NCBI GenBank assembly: GCA_020558355.1
Contig: JAJCKG010000007.1
Coordinates: 62,001-126,000, forward strand
Source of the DNA: a bacterium 210820-DFI.6.37
GTDB taxonomy: Bacteria; Bacillota; Clostridia; Peptostreptococcales; Anaerovoracaceae
DNA: 64,000 nucleotides
Reading direction: 5' to 3'
Below the pieces are notes generated by a model. It worked only from the letters and a program-made list of their open reading frames with translations. It was not told the DNA's origin and made no database searches. This document shows, piece by piece, positions 43,997-53,426 of this stretch (position 1 is the first letter of the stretch; the number at the start of each line of letters is the position of its first letter). Both the position numbers and the translations under genes were made by a program.

Positions 43997-45312
43997 TATT
44001 TGTTCGCCTCCTCTTTTACAAACGCTTTACTCAGCTTATTGATAAAGCCCAGCGGTCTCTTTGCGGGACATACATAAGAGCAGCTTCCGCATTCCATGCA
44101 CTGCATGATCTGGAGCTGGTTCAGTCTGTCCGCGTCTTTGTTTTCATAGGCCGTCGCGAAGGCAGTCGGCAGCAGCTTGAACGGACACGCCTTATGGCAT
44201 CTTCCGCAGTTGATGCAGCCGGTCTCTTCCGGAATAATGGCCTGTTCTCCCGCAAACGCAAGGATCGCGTTGTTGTTCTTTACAAGAGGCACCCGGTCAG
44301 AGAAGAGGGCTCTTCCCATCATTGGACCGCCCATAAGGATCTTTTTCGGTTCCGCTTTGTAACCGCCGCAGAATTCGATGATGTCAGCGATCCTTGTTCC
44401 GATCGGCGCAATGATATTTTTCGGTTCCGCTACGGCAGATCCGTCTACTGTGATTCTCTTTGATGTGAGAGGTCTTCCTGTTTTAAAATACTGTCCCACA
44501 AAAGCGATGGTGGTAATATTGGACAGGATTACGCCCAGCTGTGCTGGAAGCACGCCCGCGTCCATTGTCTTTCCTGTTACCTCATACACCAGCACACGTT
44601 CCGCGCCCTGCGGGTAACGGGCTCTCAGAGTTACCGTTTTGATTTCCGGATGACCCTGTTCCGCCAGCATTTTGTCCAGCAGCTGAATCGCGTCCTGCTT
44701 ATTTTCTTCGATGCCGATGTACCCTTCCTTCAGGCCCAGATACTTCATTACGATCAGGCACCCGTCGATGATTTCCTGAGGGTTTTCCAGCATCAGTCTG
44801 TGGTCGGAGGTGATAAATGGTTCGCACTCCGCGCCATTTACGATCAATGTATCCACTTCATCGAGATTCTGTGGATTGTACTTAATGTGTGTAGGGAACG
44901 CTGCTCCGCCCAGGCCTACCAGTCCACTTGCTTTGATTGCCTGCACGAATTCTTCCCTGCTGTTTACCTGAGGAGGTTTGATTTCTTCCCATACCTCCTG
45001 CTTTTTGTCTGTCTCAATAACGATTGCTTGGTCTTCTCCACCCATTACCGACCGAATCCCTTCGATTGCAGTCACTGTTCCTGAAACACTTGAGTGGATA
45101 GGAGCACTTACAAAGGCATCTGTGTCACCGATCGGCTGTCCGACTTTTACATAATCGCCTTTTTTCACTAAAGGCTTGCACGGGGCGCCGATATGCTGAG
45201 ACATGGAAATGCACACAGTATCAGGTACAGGCATCATCTGAGTTTCACACGCGGAGGTGTGTTTCTCATGACTCACCTTGATACTTTGCAAATGCTTTTT
45301 CTGTTGACTCAT
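43996..45312 (-). CDS. rnfC: Rnf complex subunit C, NADH-binding
   Basis: 438 residues from the ATG at 45312 (GGAAGGTTTCAGAA just upstream; a TTG opens the frame at 45333). An N-terminal Rnf-C domain with HIGAPCKPLVKKGDYVKVGQ is followed by the NuoF-like flavin/NADH domain (KASGLVGLGGAAFPTHIKYN and IVNGAECEPFI), an SLBB-like region (TVDGSAVAEPKNI) and two [4Fe-4S] motifs (CINCGRCHKACPFK and CMECGSCSYVCPAK). RnfC connects NAD(H) to the complex, so Rnf can move electrons between ferredoxin and NAD+ and build a Na+ or H+ gradient. First gene of the operon, ~50 bp after an extended -10 promoter. Confidence 0.95.
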   Translation of the reverse strand: MSQQKKHLQSIKVSHEKHTSACETQMMPVPDTVCISMSQHIGAPCKPLVKKGDYVKVGQPIGDTDAFVSAPIHSSVSGTVTAIEGIRSVMGGEDQAIVIETDKKQEVWEEIKPPQVNSREEFVQAIKASGLVGLGGAAFPTHIKYNPQNLDEVDTLIVNGAECEPFITSDHRLMLENPQEIIDGCLIVMKYLGLKEGYIGIEENKQDAIQLLDKMLAEQGHPEIKTVTLRARYPQGAERVLVYEVTGKTMDAGVLPAQLGVILSNITTIAFVGQYFKTGRPLTSKRITVDGSAVAEPKNIIAPIGTRIADIIEFCGGYKAEPKKILMGGPMMGRALFSDRVPLVKNNNAILAFAGEQAIIPEETGCINCGRCHKACPFKLLPTAFATAYENKDADRLNQLQIMQCMECGSCSYVCPAKRPLGFINKLSKAFVKEEANK

Positions 45313-45359
45313 TTCTGAAACCTTCCTTTCCAAAGTTTTTTCAGTCGCATACAGGAATT

Positions 45360-45370
45360 ATAATACCACA
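45360..45370 (-). promoter_or_regulatory. extended -10 promoter of the rnf operon
   Basis: Minus strand TGTGG-TATTAT (45370-45360). The -35 position (TAGCAT) is weak. A 14-bp perfect palindrome TTTTGTATACAAAA (45422-45435) lies upstream and may be a regulator site. The rest of 45313-45661 holds the trp terminator and no gene. Confidence 0.55.
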
Positions 45371-45593
45371 ATTTTTTTAAAGATGCTACGGTTTTATGAC
45401 GAAAATCCGCAGTTCTTGTCTTTTTGTATACAAAATTCGTTTTTTCTTACATATATATAAGCATATTTTTTACTTGTAAAATTTTTTTCAGAAATCTCAG
45501 CATTTTTCTCTCTTTTGTCTGAGAAGCGGTCCAGGGGCAGGAAGCGCTTCCAGAATCCGGACCCGTACCCAAACGCTCCACCCGCCGGCGGCT

Positions 45594-45649
45594 AAAAAAA
45601 AGGAGGAATCCCGCGTCAGACAAAAGCTGACGAGAGACTCCTCTTTTTA
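45594..45649 (-). terminator. terminator of the trp operon
   Basis: Hairpin GAGGAGTCTCTCGTCAGC ... GCGGGATTCCTCC (one inner CGTCAG/CTGACG stem with a TTTTGT loop) at 45602-45644, then eight T on the minus strand. It begins ~15 bp after the trpA stop. Confidence 0.85.
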
Positions 45650-45661
45650 CCGTTTTCCGTT

Positions 45662-46432
45662 TCAGCGCACCGCATCCTTCATGGACTTTACATAGTCATA
45701 GATGGGCTGACCCGCTTTTTCGCCGTACTGCTGGCACAGCTTTACAATGGCGCTTCCCACAATGACGCCGTCGGATATCTTTGAAATGTCTCGCGCCTGC
45801 TTCGGGGTATTGATTCCAAACCCCACCGCCGCGGGAACCTTGCTGTAGCGGCGCACCACCTCCATAATGGAGGCAAGGTCCGTTTTAATCTCGCTTCGCA
45901 TTCCAGTAACGCCCATAGAAGAAACAACGTAAAGGAAGCCCTCCGCTTCCCTTGCGATATCCCGGATCCGCTCCTCGGAAGTCGGAGCGATAAGCGAAAT
46001 AATATCGACTCCGTACTTTTTCGCGTAATCCGCCGCGTCCGCTTTTTCTTCAAAAGGCATGTCCGGTATGATAATGCCGTCCACGCCGGTTTCCCTGCAC
46101 TGTCTGAAAAACCGGTCGTAGCCGTATTTGAACACGGAGTTCAGGTAAGTAAGAAATACGATGGGGGTCTGTGTCTTTTTTCTCAGAGAAGCCACCATAT
46201 CAAAGAGCCGGTCCGTAGTAGTTCCGGCGGCCAGCGCCCGCAGGTTCGCTTCCTGAATCACAGGACCTTCGGCAATGGGATCGGAAAATGGAATTCCGAT
46301 TTCGATCAGGTCGGCTCCCGCCTCGATCATTTTCAGGATAAATTCTTCACTTTTTTCTATGGAAGGGTCGCCTCCCGTCACAAAGCCGATGAAGGCTTTT
46401 CCATGTTCAAACGCTGTGTGTATTCTACTCAT
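45662..46432 (-). CDS. trpA: tryptophan synthase alpha chain
   Basis: 256 residues. It splits indole-3-glycerol phosphate to indole and glyceraldehyde 3-phosphate. The TIM barrel carries the signature [20 protein letters not shown] (about 39-58), which includes the catalytic Glu. The late [20 protein letters not shown] and [11 protein letters not shown] phosphate-binding blocks are present. Last gene of trpEGDCFBA. It overlaps the trpB end by 8 bp. Confidence 0.97.
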   Translation of the reverse strand: MSRIHTAFEHGKAFIGFVTGGDPSIEKSEEFILKMIEAGADLIEIGIPFSDPIAEGPVIQEANLRALAAGTTTDRLFDMVASLRKKTQTPIVFLTYLNSVFKYGYDRFFRQCRETGVDGIIIPDMPFEEKADAADYAKKYGVDIISLIAPTSEERIRDIAREAEGFLYVVSSMGVTGMRSEIKTDLASIMEVVRRYSKVPAAVGFGINTPKQARDISKISDGVIVGSAIVKLCQQYGEKAGQPIYDYVKSMKDAVR

Positions 46433-47609
46433 AAATGTTCACTCCTCTATATCTCGCAATGGCTGCTACATCCTTGTCTCCCCGACCGGACAGACATATA
46501 ATCACGATCTGATCCTTATCCATCTTCGGAGCGATCTTTCTCACATGGGCCACCGCGTGGGCGCTTTCCACCGCGCAGATGATCCCTTCTGTCCTGGCCA
46601 GATATTCGAAAGCGTCAACGGCCTCTTCATCCGTCACAGGCACATACTGAGCCCTGCCTGTGTCATGCAGATAGGCGTGCTCCGGTCCGATGCCCGGGTA
46701 ATCCAGTCCCGCGGAAATAGAATATACCGGCGCGATCTGACCGTATTCATCCTGACAGAAATAAGACTTCATTCCGTGGAAGATGCCCGGCGTCCCATTG
46801 GCGATGGTCGCCGCGTTCATATCCGTATCCACACCATGCCCGGCCGCTTCGCAGCCGATCAGCTGTACCTCTTTGTCCTCAATAAAGTTATAAAACATTC
46901 CCATCGCGTTGCTGCCGCCTCCTACGCAGGCCACAACCGCCGTAGGAAGCTTTCCCTCCGCCGCCAGGATCTGCTCTTTCGCTTCCCGGCTGATGACGCT
47001 CTGAAAATCCCGTACAATCATAGGGAAGGGATGCGGTCCCATTACAGACCCCAGAACATACAGGGTATCGTGAACTCTCGCGGTCCACTCCCGCATAGTT
47101 TCATTGACCGCGTCCTTCAATGTCATAGTGCCGCTGGTAACAGGATGCACTTTTGCGCCTAAAAGCTCCATACGGTAAACATTCAGGGCCTGCCGGTCGG
47201 TATCTTCCTTTCCCATGAAAATCTCACATTCCATATCAAGAAGAGCCGCCGCGGTGGCTGTCGCAACGCCGTGCTGGCCCGCGCCTGTCTCCGCGATGAC
47301 CCGGGTCTTTCCCATTTTCTTTGCCAGCAGAACCTGCCCCAGCACGTTGTTGATCTTATGGGAACCAGTGTGGTTCAGGTCTTCCCGTTTCAGATAAATT
47401 TTCGCGCCTCCCAGATCCTTTGTCATTTTCTCCGCGTAGTACAGCAGAGATGGCCGGCCCGCGTAATCGTTCAGCAGCTCCGTCAGCTCCTGATTAAACT
47501 GGGGATCCTTTTTATAAAATTCATAGTTTTTTTCCAGATTTATAATTTCATTCATCAGAGTTTCCGGGATGTACTGTCCTCCATGGTCTCCGAATCTTCC
47601 TTTACTCAT
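46425..47609 (-). CDS. trpB: tryptophan synthase beta chain
   Basis: 394 residues. PLP enzyme that joins indole and serine to make tryptophan. The PLP Lys is in [18 protein letters not shown] (near 85), and the catalytic Glu is in [21 protein letters not shown] glycine-rich phosphate-binding loop ([15 protein letters not shown], near 227) and the C-terminal SGRGDKD are present. It is of the usual TrpB1 type. It overlaps trpF by 8 bp and trpA by 8 bp, so the synthase subunits should be made in tandem. Confidence 0.97.
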   Translation of the reverse strand: MSKGRFGDHGGQYIPETLMNEIINLEKNYEFYKKDPQFNQELTELLNDYAGRPSLLYYAEKMTKDLGGAKIYLKREDLNHTGSHKINNVLGQVLLAKKMGKTRVIAETGAGQHGVATATAAALLDMECEIFMGKEDTDRQALNVYRMELLGAKVHPVTSGTMTLKDAVNETMREWTARVHDTLYVLGSVMGPHPFPMIVRDFQSVISREAKEQILAAEGKLPTAVVACVGGGSNAMGMFYNFIEDKEVQLIGCEAAGHGVDTDMNAATIANGTPGIFHGMKSYFCQDEYGQIAPVYSISAGLDYPGIGPEHAYLHDTGRAQYVPVTDEEAVDAFEYLARTEGIICAVESAHAVAHVRKIAPKMDKDQIVIICLSGRGDKDVAAIARYRGVNIYE

Positions 47610-48201
47610 ATTTCACACTCCTAACTGCCTGTAATATTTTTTCTCTGTCTTTCTTTCCTTCTGTTTCAACGCCGCTGGAAAGGTCTACCCCGTAGGGTCT
47701 GATTCTTTGCGCCGCTTCCTTCAGATTATCCGGGCTGAGACCTCCCGCGAGAAAGAATGGGCGGCTCAGCTTTGGAATCAGCTCCCAGTCAAAGGTTTGG
47801 CCTGTCCCTCCTTTTCCCTGATCCAAAAGAAGATAATCCGCCGGTATGGCTTCCAGCTCTTCCACCGTGACGCCCTCCTTCATGGAAACCGCCTTTATAA
47901 CAGGCAGCCCGGTCCTCTGCCGCAGAGCTTCTATATAGGCGCCGCTTTCATTTCCATGCAGCTGGATCACATCGATGATTCCCCGCCTGCAGATTTCTTC
48001 AATTTCTTCCATAGGGGCGTCTACAAAGACTCCTGCCGCCTGAATATCCGGGGCCAGACTGTCTTTCAGCTGTTTTGCCAGCTCCGGCCCGATCTGCCTG
48101 CGGCTCTTCGCGAAGACAAAACCAATATAGTCGGGTCTTGCCCGATTGACCGCGTCAATGTCCTGCCGCCTTGTCAGACCGCAAATTTTAATCTTTGTCA
48201 C
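47602..48201 (-). CDS. trpF: phosphoribosylanthranilate isomerase
   Basis: 199 residues, GTG start that overlaps the trpC stop (GTGA). It converts phosphoribosylanthranilate to the ribulose form. Opening block [20 protein letters not shown] (catalytic Cys in ICGL), then [35 protein letters not shown] (catalytic Asp) and [15 protein letters not shown] for phosphate binding. It is a stand-alone protein and not fused to trpC as in E. coli. It overlaps the trpB start by 8 bp. Confidence 0.96.
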   Translation of the reverse strand: MTKIKICGLTRRQDIDAVNRARPDYIGFVFAKSRRQIGPELAKQLKDSLAPDIQAAGVFVDAPMEEIEEICRRGIIDVIQLHGNESGAYIEALRQRTGLPVIKAVSMKEGVTVEELEAIPADYLLLDQGKGGTGQTFDWELIPKLSRPFFLAGGLSPDNLKEAAQRIRPYGVDLSSGVETEGKKDREKILQAVRSVKYE

Positions 48202-48983
48202 TGCCGGTCACCTCGCAGCTGATCCAGGGCCTTCTTTTTATCAGGACTTCGCATGAGAGTCTCTCCGATCAGTACGGCATTGGTGCCGTTTTCCCGCAGC
48301 TTTCGGATATCCTCCGCGCCGCGGATGCCGCTTTCAGAAACAAAGAAAATATGCTCCGGAACCAGCTTTCGCATTCTCGCGCTGGTGGTAAGATCCACCT
48401 GGAAGGTTTTCAGATCCCGGTTGTTGACTCCGATGATCTCCGTTCCGCAATCCAGCGCCATGGCGATTTCTTCTTCCGTATGGGCCTCCACGAGAGGCGA
48501 CATACCCAGGCGCTGAGCAATGGCGGTAAACATTTTCAGCTTAGGCAGGCTCAGCAGGCTGCAGATCAGCAGGATGGCCGACGCGCCGATGACCTTGGCC
48601 TGATAGATCTGATAAGGATCCAGAATAAAGTCTTTTCTCAGAACAGGAATGGATACGGCATTCGCGATCTCGGTCAGATACTGGTCCTTTCCCTGAAAGA
48701 AATAGGGCTCTGTCAATACAGAAATCGCCGTCGCTCCGGCCGCTTCATACTCTTTCGCAATTTCCAGATATGGAAACTCTTCCGCAATAACCCCTTTTGA
48801 CGGAGAAGCTTTTTTCACTTCGCAGATAAAGGACAGCTCCTGGCCGGAAAAGGCCCGTTCCAGCGGTCTGCCTTTTCCAACCTCCATGGAAAAAGCCATT
48901 TCCCGAATCCGCTCTTCGGATACCCGCTCTTTTTCCTCTTCGATTCGTTTTAGGGTCTTTGCCGCAATTTCATCTAAAATCAT
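48198..48983 (-). CDS. trpC: indole-3-glycerol phosphate synthase
   Basis: 261 residues. It closes the indole ring from Cd[22 protein letters not shown] (about 51-70) contains the catalytic Lys and Ser, followed by [68 protein letters not shown] and [14 protein letters not shown]. All expected catalytic and phosphate-binding blocks are present. Stop overlaps the trpF start; start overlaps the trpD stop by 4 bp. Confidence 0.97.
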   Translation of the reverse strand: MILDEIAAKTLKRIEEEKERVSEERIREMAFSMEVGKGRPLERAFSGQELSFICEVKKASPSKGVIAEEFPYLEIAKEYEAAGATAISVLTEPYFFQGKDQYLTEIANAVSIPVLRKDFILDPYQIYQAKVIGASAILLICSLLSLPKLKMFTAIAQRLGMSPLVEAHTEEEIAMALDCGTEIIGVNNRDLKTFQVDLTTSARMRKLVPEHIFFVSESGIRGAEDIRKLRENGTNAVLIGETLMRSPDKKKALDQLRGDRQ

Positions 48984-49996
48984 GCTTCCACCTCATGAGA
49001 AAGGGATATGAATTTTTCCAGCTGCGCCAGCGCGGCTCCGCTTTCAATGGTTTCTCTGATCTTTCTGACAGCGCCGTCCATCCCCAGCTCCTTATGAGCC
49101 ACATACAGGGCAGCCGCTGAATTGAGAATCACCGCGTCCGTCTTTGGTCCCTTTTTCCCGGAAAGGATATCCCTTGTAATCCTCGCGTTTTCTTCCGGCG
49201 TTCCGCCTGTCAGATCTTCTTTTTTGCACCTGGTAAGGCCGAAATCCTCCGGTTTGATAAAGTAGGTCTCATACGTCCCGTTTCTTACCTCACATACGGT
49301 CGTTGGGGCGCTCATGGAAATTTCATCGAGGCCGTCCTGCCCATAAACCACCAGCGCGTCTTTTACGCCCAGGTTGGCTAAAACCCTGGCCATCGGTTCT
49401 ACCAGCTCTTCTTCATATACGCCCAGAAGCTGCATATTCGCGCCTGCCGGATTGGTGAGAGGTCCCAGAATATTGAAGATGGTCCGGATTCCCAGCTCTT
49501 TTCTTACAGGAGCCACATACTTCATGGACAGATGGTAATTCTGCGCGAAAAGGAAGCAGATTCCGATCTCCTTCAGCAGCCGCGCGCTTCGCTCCGACGA
49601 TATGGTAATGTCAACGCCGAGAGCTTCCAGCACATCCGCGGCTCCGCTCTTGCTGGAGGCCGCCCGGTTTCCGTGTTTTGCCACTGGAACCCCCGCCGCG
49701 GAAACTACCAGCGCGGAGGTGGTGGAAATATTAAAAGAGTTGGACTTGTCTCCGCCGGTTCCTACGATTTCCAAAACATCCATATCGTGAAGAAGGCGGA
49801 CACAATGCTTTCGCATTCCCGACGCGGACGCTGTAATTTCATCGATGGTTTCCCCCTTCATAGACATGGCTGTCAAAAACGCGGCCATCTGGATCTGAGA
49901 AGCCTGGCCTCCCATAATCTCATCCATAACCGCCTCCGCGGTTTCGTAATCCAAATCCTTTCCCGCTGCCGCTTCTATAATTGCTTCTCTGATCAT
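48980..49996 (-). CDS. trpD: anthranilate phosphoribosyltransferase
   Basis: 338 residues. It links anthranilate to PRPP. Motifs: the PRPP site [20 protein letters not shown] (about 79-98), then [20 protein letters not shown] (with the anthranilate-binding region), [20 protein letters not shown] and [17 protein letters not shown]. It is a stand-alone enzyme and not fused to TrpG. It overlaps trpG and trpC by 4 bp each. Confidence 0.97.
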   Translation of the reverse strand: MIREAIIEAAAGKDLDYETAEAVMDEIMGGQASQIQMAAFLTAMSMKGETIDEITASASGMRKHCVRLLHDMDVLEIVGTGGDKSNSFNISTTSALVVSAAGVPVAKHGNRAASSKSGAADVLEALGVDITISSERSARLLKEIGICFLFAQNYHLSMKYVAPVRKELGIRTIFNILGPLTNPAGANMQLLGVYEEELVEPMARVLANLGVKDALVVYGQDGLDEISMSAPTTVCEVRNGTYETYFIKPEDFGLTRCKKEDLTGGTPEENARITRDILSGKKGPKTDAVILNSAAALYVAHKELGMDGAVRKIRETIESGAALAQLEKFISLSHEVEA

Positions 49997-50568
49997 TTTC
50001 TCTCTCCTCCTAAAAAGTTTCTCAATATCTGTTCTCCCTTTGGCGTAAGTATCGATTCCGGATGGAACTGAAGTCCATGCACCGGATAGTCTCTGTGGCT
50101 GACCGCCATGACTTCTCCCTGAGCCGTCAGGGCTGTCACCTTCAGCTCTTCCGGGATGGTTTCGGGGTCCGCCGCGAGAGAATGGTATCTGGCTCCCTGA
50201 ATCACTCCGGGCAGACCGCGGAAAATCTCCGCTTTGTTATTGACGTTGATATCGTCCTGCTTTCCATGCATCAGCTGTTTGGCGTAAGTCACCTTGGCTC
50301 CGTAAGCCTGGCAGATGGCCTGGTGTCCCAGACACACGCCCAGGATGGGGATCTCTCCCGCAAAGGCTTTCACCGCTTCGACGCAGATTCCCGCGTCCTC
50401 CGGTCTGCCCGGCCCCGGCGACAGGATGATCCGGTCCGGCGCCAGCCGCCGTATTTCATCGATGGTCATTTCATCATTTCTTATAACCTTTATGTCCGGG
50501 TCAATGGAGCCTACCAGCTGATATAAGTTGTAGGAAAAGCTGTCATAATTATCGATCAGTAATATCAT
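49993..50568 (-). CDS. trpG: anthranilate synthase glutamine amidotransferase component
   Basis: 191 residues, class I glutamine amidotransferase that supplies ammonia to TrpE. The nucleophilic Cys is in [14 protein letters not shown] (near 79). The oxyanion [11 protein letters not shown] and the His-Glu pair [14 protein letters not shown] (near 170) complete the triad. The start shares one base with the trpE stop (TGATG). A similar PabA-type role in folate synthesis is possible for such proteins, but the operon position supports tryptophan. Confidence 0.96.
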   Translation of the reverse strand: MILLIDNYDSFSYNLYQLVGSIDPDIKVIRNDEMTIDEIRRLAPDRIILSPGPGRPEDAGICVEAVKAFAGEIPILGVCLGHQAICQAYGAKVTYAKQLMHGKQDDINVNNKAEIFRGLPGVIQGARYHSLAADPETIPEELKVTALTAQGEVMAVSHRDYPVHGLQFHPESILTPKGEQILRNFLGGERK

Positions 50569-52034
50569 CAGTCCAAACCTCCTTCTGCCTGCTCCAGGGC
50601 TTTTACTACGGCCTTCGCCTTATTGATGCATTCCTGATATTCTTTTTCCGGCACGCTGTCCGCTACGATTCCCGCGCCGGACCGGATAAATACCTTTCCG
50701 TTTTTCTTGAAAGCGATCCTTATGGCGATGCAGGTGTCCAGATTCCCTGTAAAATCGATGTATCCGATGGCTCCGCCGTAAATACCCCGCTTGTTGTCCT
50801 CCAGCTCGTTGATGATTTCGCAGGCCCGGATTTTCGGCGCTCCGGATAAGGTTCCGGCCGGAAGCACGGCCCTTACCGCGTCGATGGCTTCTTTATCCTG
50901 CCGGATCTGACCTCTTACCGTAGATCCGATGTGCATAACATGGGAAAAGCGTTCTACAGACAGGTATTTTTCTACGTCTACTGTTCCAAATCGGCTGATT
51001 TTTCCAAGGTCGTTTCTTCCCAGGTCCACCAGCATATTGTGTTCCGCCAGCTCCTTGGGATCCGACAGCATTTCCTGTTCCAGCCGTCTGTCCTCTTCCT
51101 CTGTTTTCCCCCTCGGTCTGGTTCCCGCCAGCGGGAAGGTGTGAAGCTCATCGTTTTCCAGCTTTACCAGCGTCTCCGGCGACGCTCCCGCGATCTCAAT
51201 ATCATCGCTGCTGAAATAGAACATGTAAGGAGACGGGTTGGTGGTCCGAAGTACCCTGTATGTGTCCAGCAGACTTCCTTCTATTTCCGCCTCCAGACGG
51301 TTGGACAGCACTACCTGGAAGATGTCGCCTTCATAGATATAACGCTTTGCCTTTTCCACCATGCCGCAGTACTGCTCTTTGCTGAACAGAGGGCAGAAGT
51401 CGCTTTTCAGCCGCAGAGGCTGGTTTTCTTCCGGCGTCCCGTTTTTAATGAGGCGCACCATTTCATCCAGCTCCATCTGAGCCTTTCGGTAGTTCTGCTC
51501 CAGCCCCTCAGTCTTCGCGTTGACAATCAGAATGATCTCCTGCTTCAGATTGTCAAAGGCGATGACCTTGTCAAAGAGCATCAGGTCCACATCTTTAAAG
51601 TTTTCTTCATCTCTGGCGTCCAGATCCAGCCCCTGTTCACTGTACTTGATATAATCATAAGAAAAATATCCCACCAGGCCCCCTGTAAAGGACGGCAGGT
51701 AATCCAGCCTCGGACTCTTATTTTCTTCTATAATCTGCCGGATATGCTTATCCGGACTGCTGTTTTCTTCGACGATTTTTGTCGCTCCGCTGATGGTTAC
51801 TGTTCCGTTGACGCAGGTCAGCTCCAGCTTGGGATCGTACCCCAGGAATGTGTAACGGCCCCATTTATCGGAGTCTTCCAGGCTCTCCAGCATATAACAG
51901 TGCCGGCTGACCGATTTTAAGATCCGCATCACCTGGATAGGCGTCGCGATATCCGACATGATCCTCCGGCTGACCGGAACGCAGCGATATTCCGCCGCGA
52001 TTGCTTTTGCTTCATCTAACGTTGGTCTATACAT
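50568..52034 (-). CDS. trpE: anthranilate synthase component I
   Basis: 488 residues from the ATG at 52034 (CAAGGAGGACGATCT upstream); a longer frame from 52097 would run into the leader terminator and is not credible. It converts chorismate to anthranilate with ammonia from TrpG. The feedback site region has the LLES-type motif as YMLESLEDSDKWGRYTFLGY. The catalytic C-terminal blocks are FPLAGTRPRGKTEEEDRRLE, DLGRNDLGKISRFGTV, VRAVLPAGTLSGAPKIRACE and GAIGYIDFTGNLDTCIAIRI. First gene of the operon, directly after a tRNA-Trp T-box. Confidence 0.97.
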   Translation of the reverse strand: MYRPTLDEAKAIAAEYRCVPVSRRIMSDIATPIQVMRILKSVSRHCYMLESLEDSDKWGRYTFLGYDPKLELTCVNGTVTISGATKIVEENSSPDKHIRQIIEENKSPRLDYLPSFTGGLVGYFSYDYIKYSEQGLDLDARDEENFKDVDLMLFDKVIAFDNLKQEIILIVNAKTEGLEQNYRKAQMELDEMVRLIKNGTPEENQPLRLKSDFCPLFSKEQYCGMVEKAKRYIYEGDIFQVVLSNRLEAEIEGSLLDTYRVLRTTNPSPYMFYFSSDDIEIAGASPETLVKLENDELHTFPLAGTRPRGKTEEEDRRLEQEMLSDPKELAEHNMLVDLGRNDLGKISRFGTVDVEKYLSVERFSHVMHIGSTVRGQIRQDKEAIDAVRAVLPAGTLSGAPKIRACEIINELEDNKRGIYGGAIGYIDFTGNLDTCIAIRIAFKKNGKVFIRSGAGIVADSVPEKEYQECINKAKAVVKALEQAEGGLD

Positions 52035-52073
52035 AGATCGTCCTCCTTGTTTTGTGTTTCTATACTGCTCAGG

Positions 52074-52395
52074 CAAAAAGAAATCCGTCCATGACATATG
52101 CTGTCAAGGACGGATGTTATTCTTTATCCGCGGTGCCACCTTGATTCGGGAAAATTCCCGCTCTTTGCGAAATACAATCATATCTCCGGCAACTGACGTA
52201 TGCCTTACGTCGCGGAATACTCGGCAGGCCCCGGAAGTTGTGTTTCCTTCGCTGTAACTGTCTGCCTTTGACCGCGCCCTCAGTGGTCCATTTAACAAGC
52301 TGCGTTCTGCCGGATTCTCATCACCGCCGGCTCTCTGTAAGTGCACGATTTGTTTTTATCTCCACCTCATCGGTTTATGGACGGTATTCAATTTG
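52074..52395 (-). ncRNA. T-box riboswitch (tRNA-Trp) controlling the trp operon
   Basis: The ~320-nt leader holds the T-box core AAGGTGGCACCGCGG (52142-52128), which pairs with the tRNA acceptor end. Stem I has the AGAGAGCCGGCGGTGATGAG region. The specifier is UGG (52290-52288), followed by A, i.e. the Trp codon. The terminator ATCCGTCC-TTGACA / TGTCAT-GGACGGAT ends in a T-run (52116-52074). Uncharged tRNA-Trp should pair with the specifier and core and favour the antiterminator, turning the operon on when tryptophan is scarce. Confidence 0.92.
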
Positions 52396-52401
52396 TGTTT
52401 G

Positions 52402-52430
52402 ATTTTATCACTTTAATAAATTGGTGTCAA
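52402..52430 (-). promoter_or_regulatory. promoter of the trp operon
   Basis: Minus strand -35 TTGACA (52430-52425), 17-bp spacer, -10 TAAAAT (52407-52402). The first four bases of the -35 box (TTGA) are the end of the 22-bp repeat that flanks the RhuM-Fic gene. Confidence 0.8.
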
Positions 52431-52448
52431 GGCTCAGCTGAAAGAATT
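52427..52448. repeat. 22-bp direct repeat, copy 1 (trp side)
   Basis: TCAAGGCTCAGCTGAAAG plus AATT, identical to 53440-53461. This copy overlaps the stop codon of the RhuM-Fic gene and the trp -35 box. Confidence 0.9.
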
Positions 52449-53372
52449 TATTATACAATTCATAATTACACTTATCATCATTTCTTTCTCTTCTGGGCTT
52501 GATTCCGCAATCATAATAGTAAGCGCCACAAGTGTATGGTCATCAATTAACTTTTCTCCATTCTGAAACAGCACGTCATTTTTGTCCAAAAAATACAAAA
52601 ACATCGTTGCCGCAATCCGCTTATTTCCATCAGAAAAACTGTGGTTCTTCGTGACAAAATATAATAAATTCGCTGCCTTTTCTTCCAAAGTAGGATACAA
52701 ATCTTCCCCAGCAAAACTTTGATAAATTGCGCCAATACTTCCTTTGAAAGAATCATCCTTTTCATTTCCAAATAAAGAACTACTGTTTCCAAATTTCATA
52801 TTATCAATTATTTTTCTACATTCCTCATAAGTCAGAATATACGTTGCCTTATTTCCCTTCGGTCGGGTCATATTCTGATGATCGTAGGCATCCAACAGTT
52901 CCAATGCCTGACTATATCTTTCTACCACTGTCAGCACTTGCTTAGTGTCCAGACTGCTTTCTACTCTTTTCATAACTCGTATTACCTCATTTAGCTGATT
53001 CATACGGTTATGATTCACTGAGTAACCTTTGATTATGTATTCTTTTAATACAGAATTTGCCCATTTTCTGAAGGCGACTCCTCGTTTAGATTTTACTCTA
53101 TATCCTACTGATATAATCACATCCAGATTATAATATTTAGGCGGTCTGGAAGCTTTGTTTTCACTTCTGTCGAAAATTTCGACAGAAGTGTTTTTGTCTA
53201 ACTCTCCCTCTTTAAATATATTACCTATATGATATGCTATAGAAGAACGCGCTGTATCAAATAATACAGACATCTGTTCTTGTGTTAGCCATACAGTTTC
53301 CTGATCTGGAGTAATTGGGACCTCCAATTCTATTTTATCATCTGTAAAAAGTACAATTTCATTTTCACTCAT
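52434..53372 (-). CDS. RhuM-Fic (death-on-curing) protein
   Basis: 312 residues. The N-terminal RhuM DNA-binding-like domain has VWLTQEQMSVLFDTARSSIA (about 27-46), then YYNLDVIISVGYRVKSKRGV and FRKWANSVLKEYIIKGY. The C-terminal Fic/Doc domain has HSFSDGNKRIAATMFLYFL (near 244), close to the HxFxDGNKR active-site motif of AMP-transferring or phosphate-transferring Fic/Doc enzymes. RhuM-Fic fusions are scattered in bacteria, often near mobile or defence genes; their function is unproven. The gene is AT-richer than its neighbours and lies between two identical 22-bp repeats, so recent insertion is likely. No antitoxin gene is visible beside it. Ribosome binding site AGGGGAG. Confidence 0.88.
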   Translation of the reverse strand: MSENEIVLFTDDKIELEVPITPDQETVWLTQEQMSVLFDTARSSIAYHIGNIFKEGELDKNTSVEIFDRSENKASRPPKYYNLDVIISVGYRVKSKRGVAFRKWANSVLKEYIIKGYSVNHNRMNQLNEVIRVMKRVESSLDTKQVLTVVERYSQALELLDAYDHQNMTRPKGNKATYILTYEECRKIIDNMKFGNSSSLFGNEKDDSFKGSIGAIYQSFAGEDLYPTLEEKAANLLYFVTKNHSFSDGNKRIAATMFLYFLDKNDVLFQNGEKLIDDHTLVALTIMIAESSPEEKEMMISVIMNCIINSFS

Positions 53373-53426
53373 ATATACTTCTCCCCTGCTTCAATACTCC
53401 TTGTTTCTGATGAAAAAGTGGCGTTT

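Noticed and set aside
45312-45333. Longer rnfC start at 45333
   Set aside because: It uses TTG and overlaps the GGAAGG ribosome binding site; the ATG at 45312 is spaced correctly.
52104-52346. 80-codon open frame in the trp leader (minus strand)
   Set aside because: It lies inside the T-box, whose core, specifier and terminator explain the sequence. The predicted peptide has no family features.
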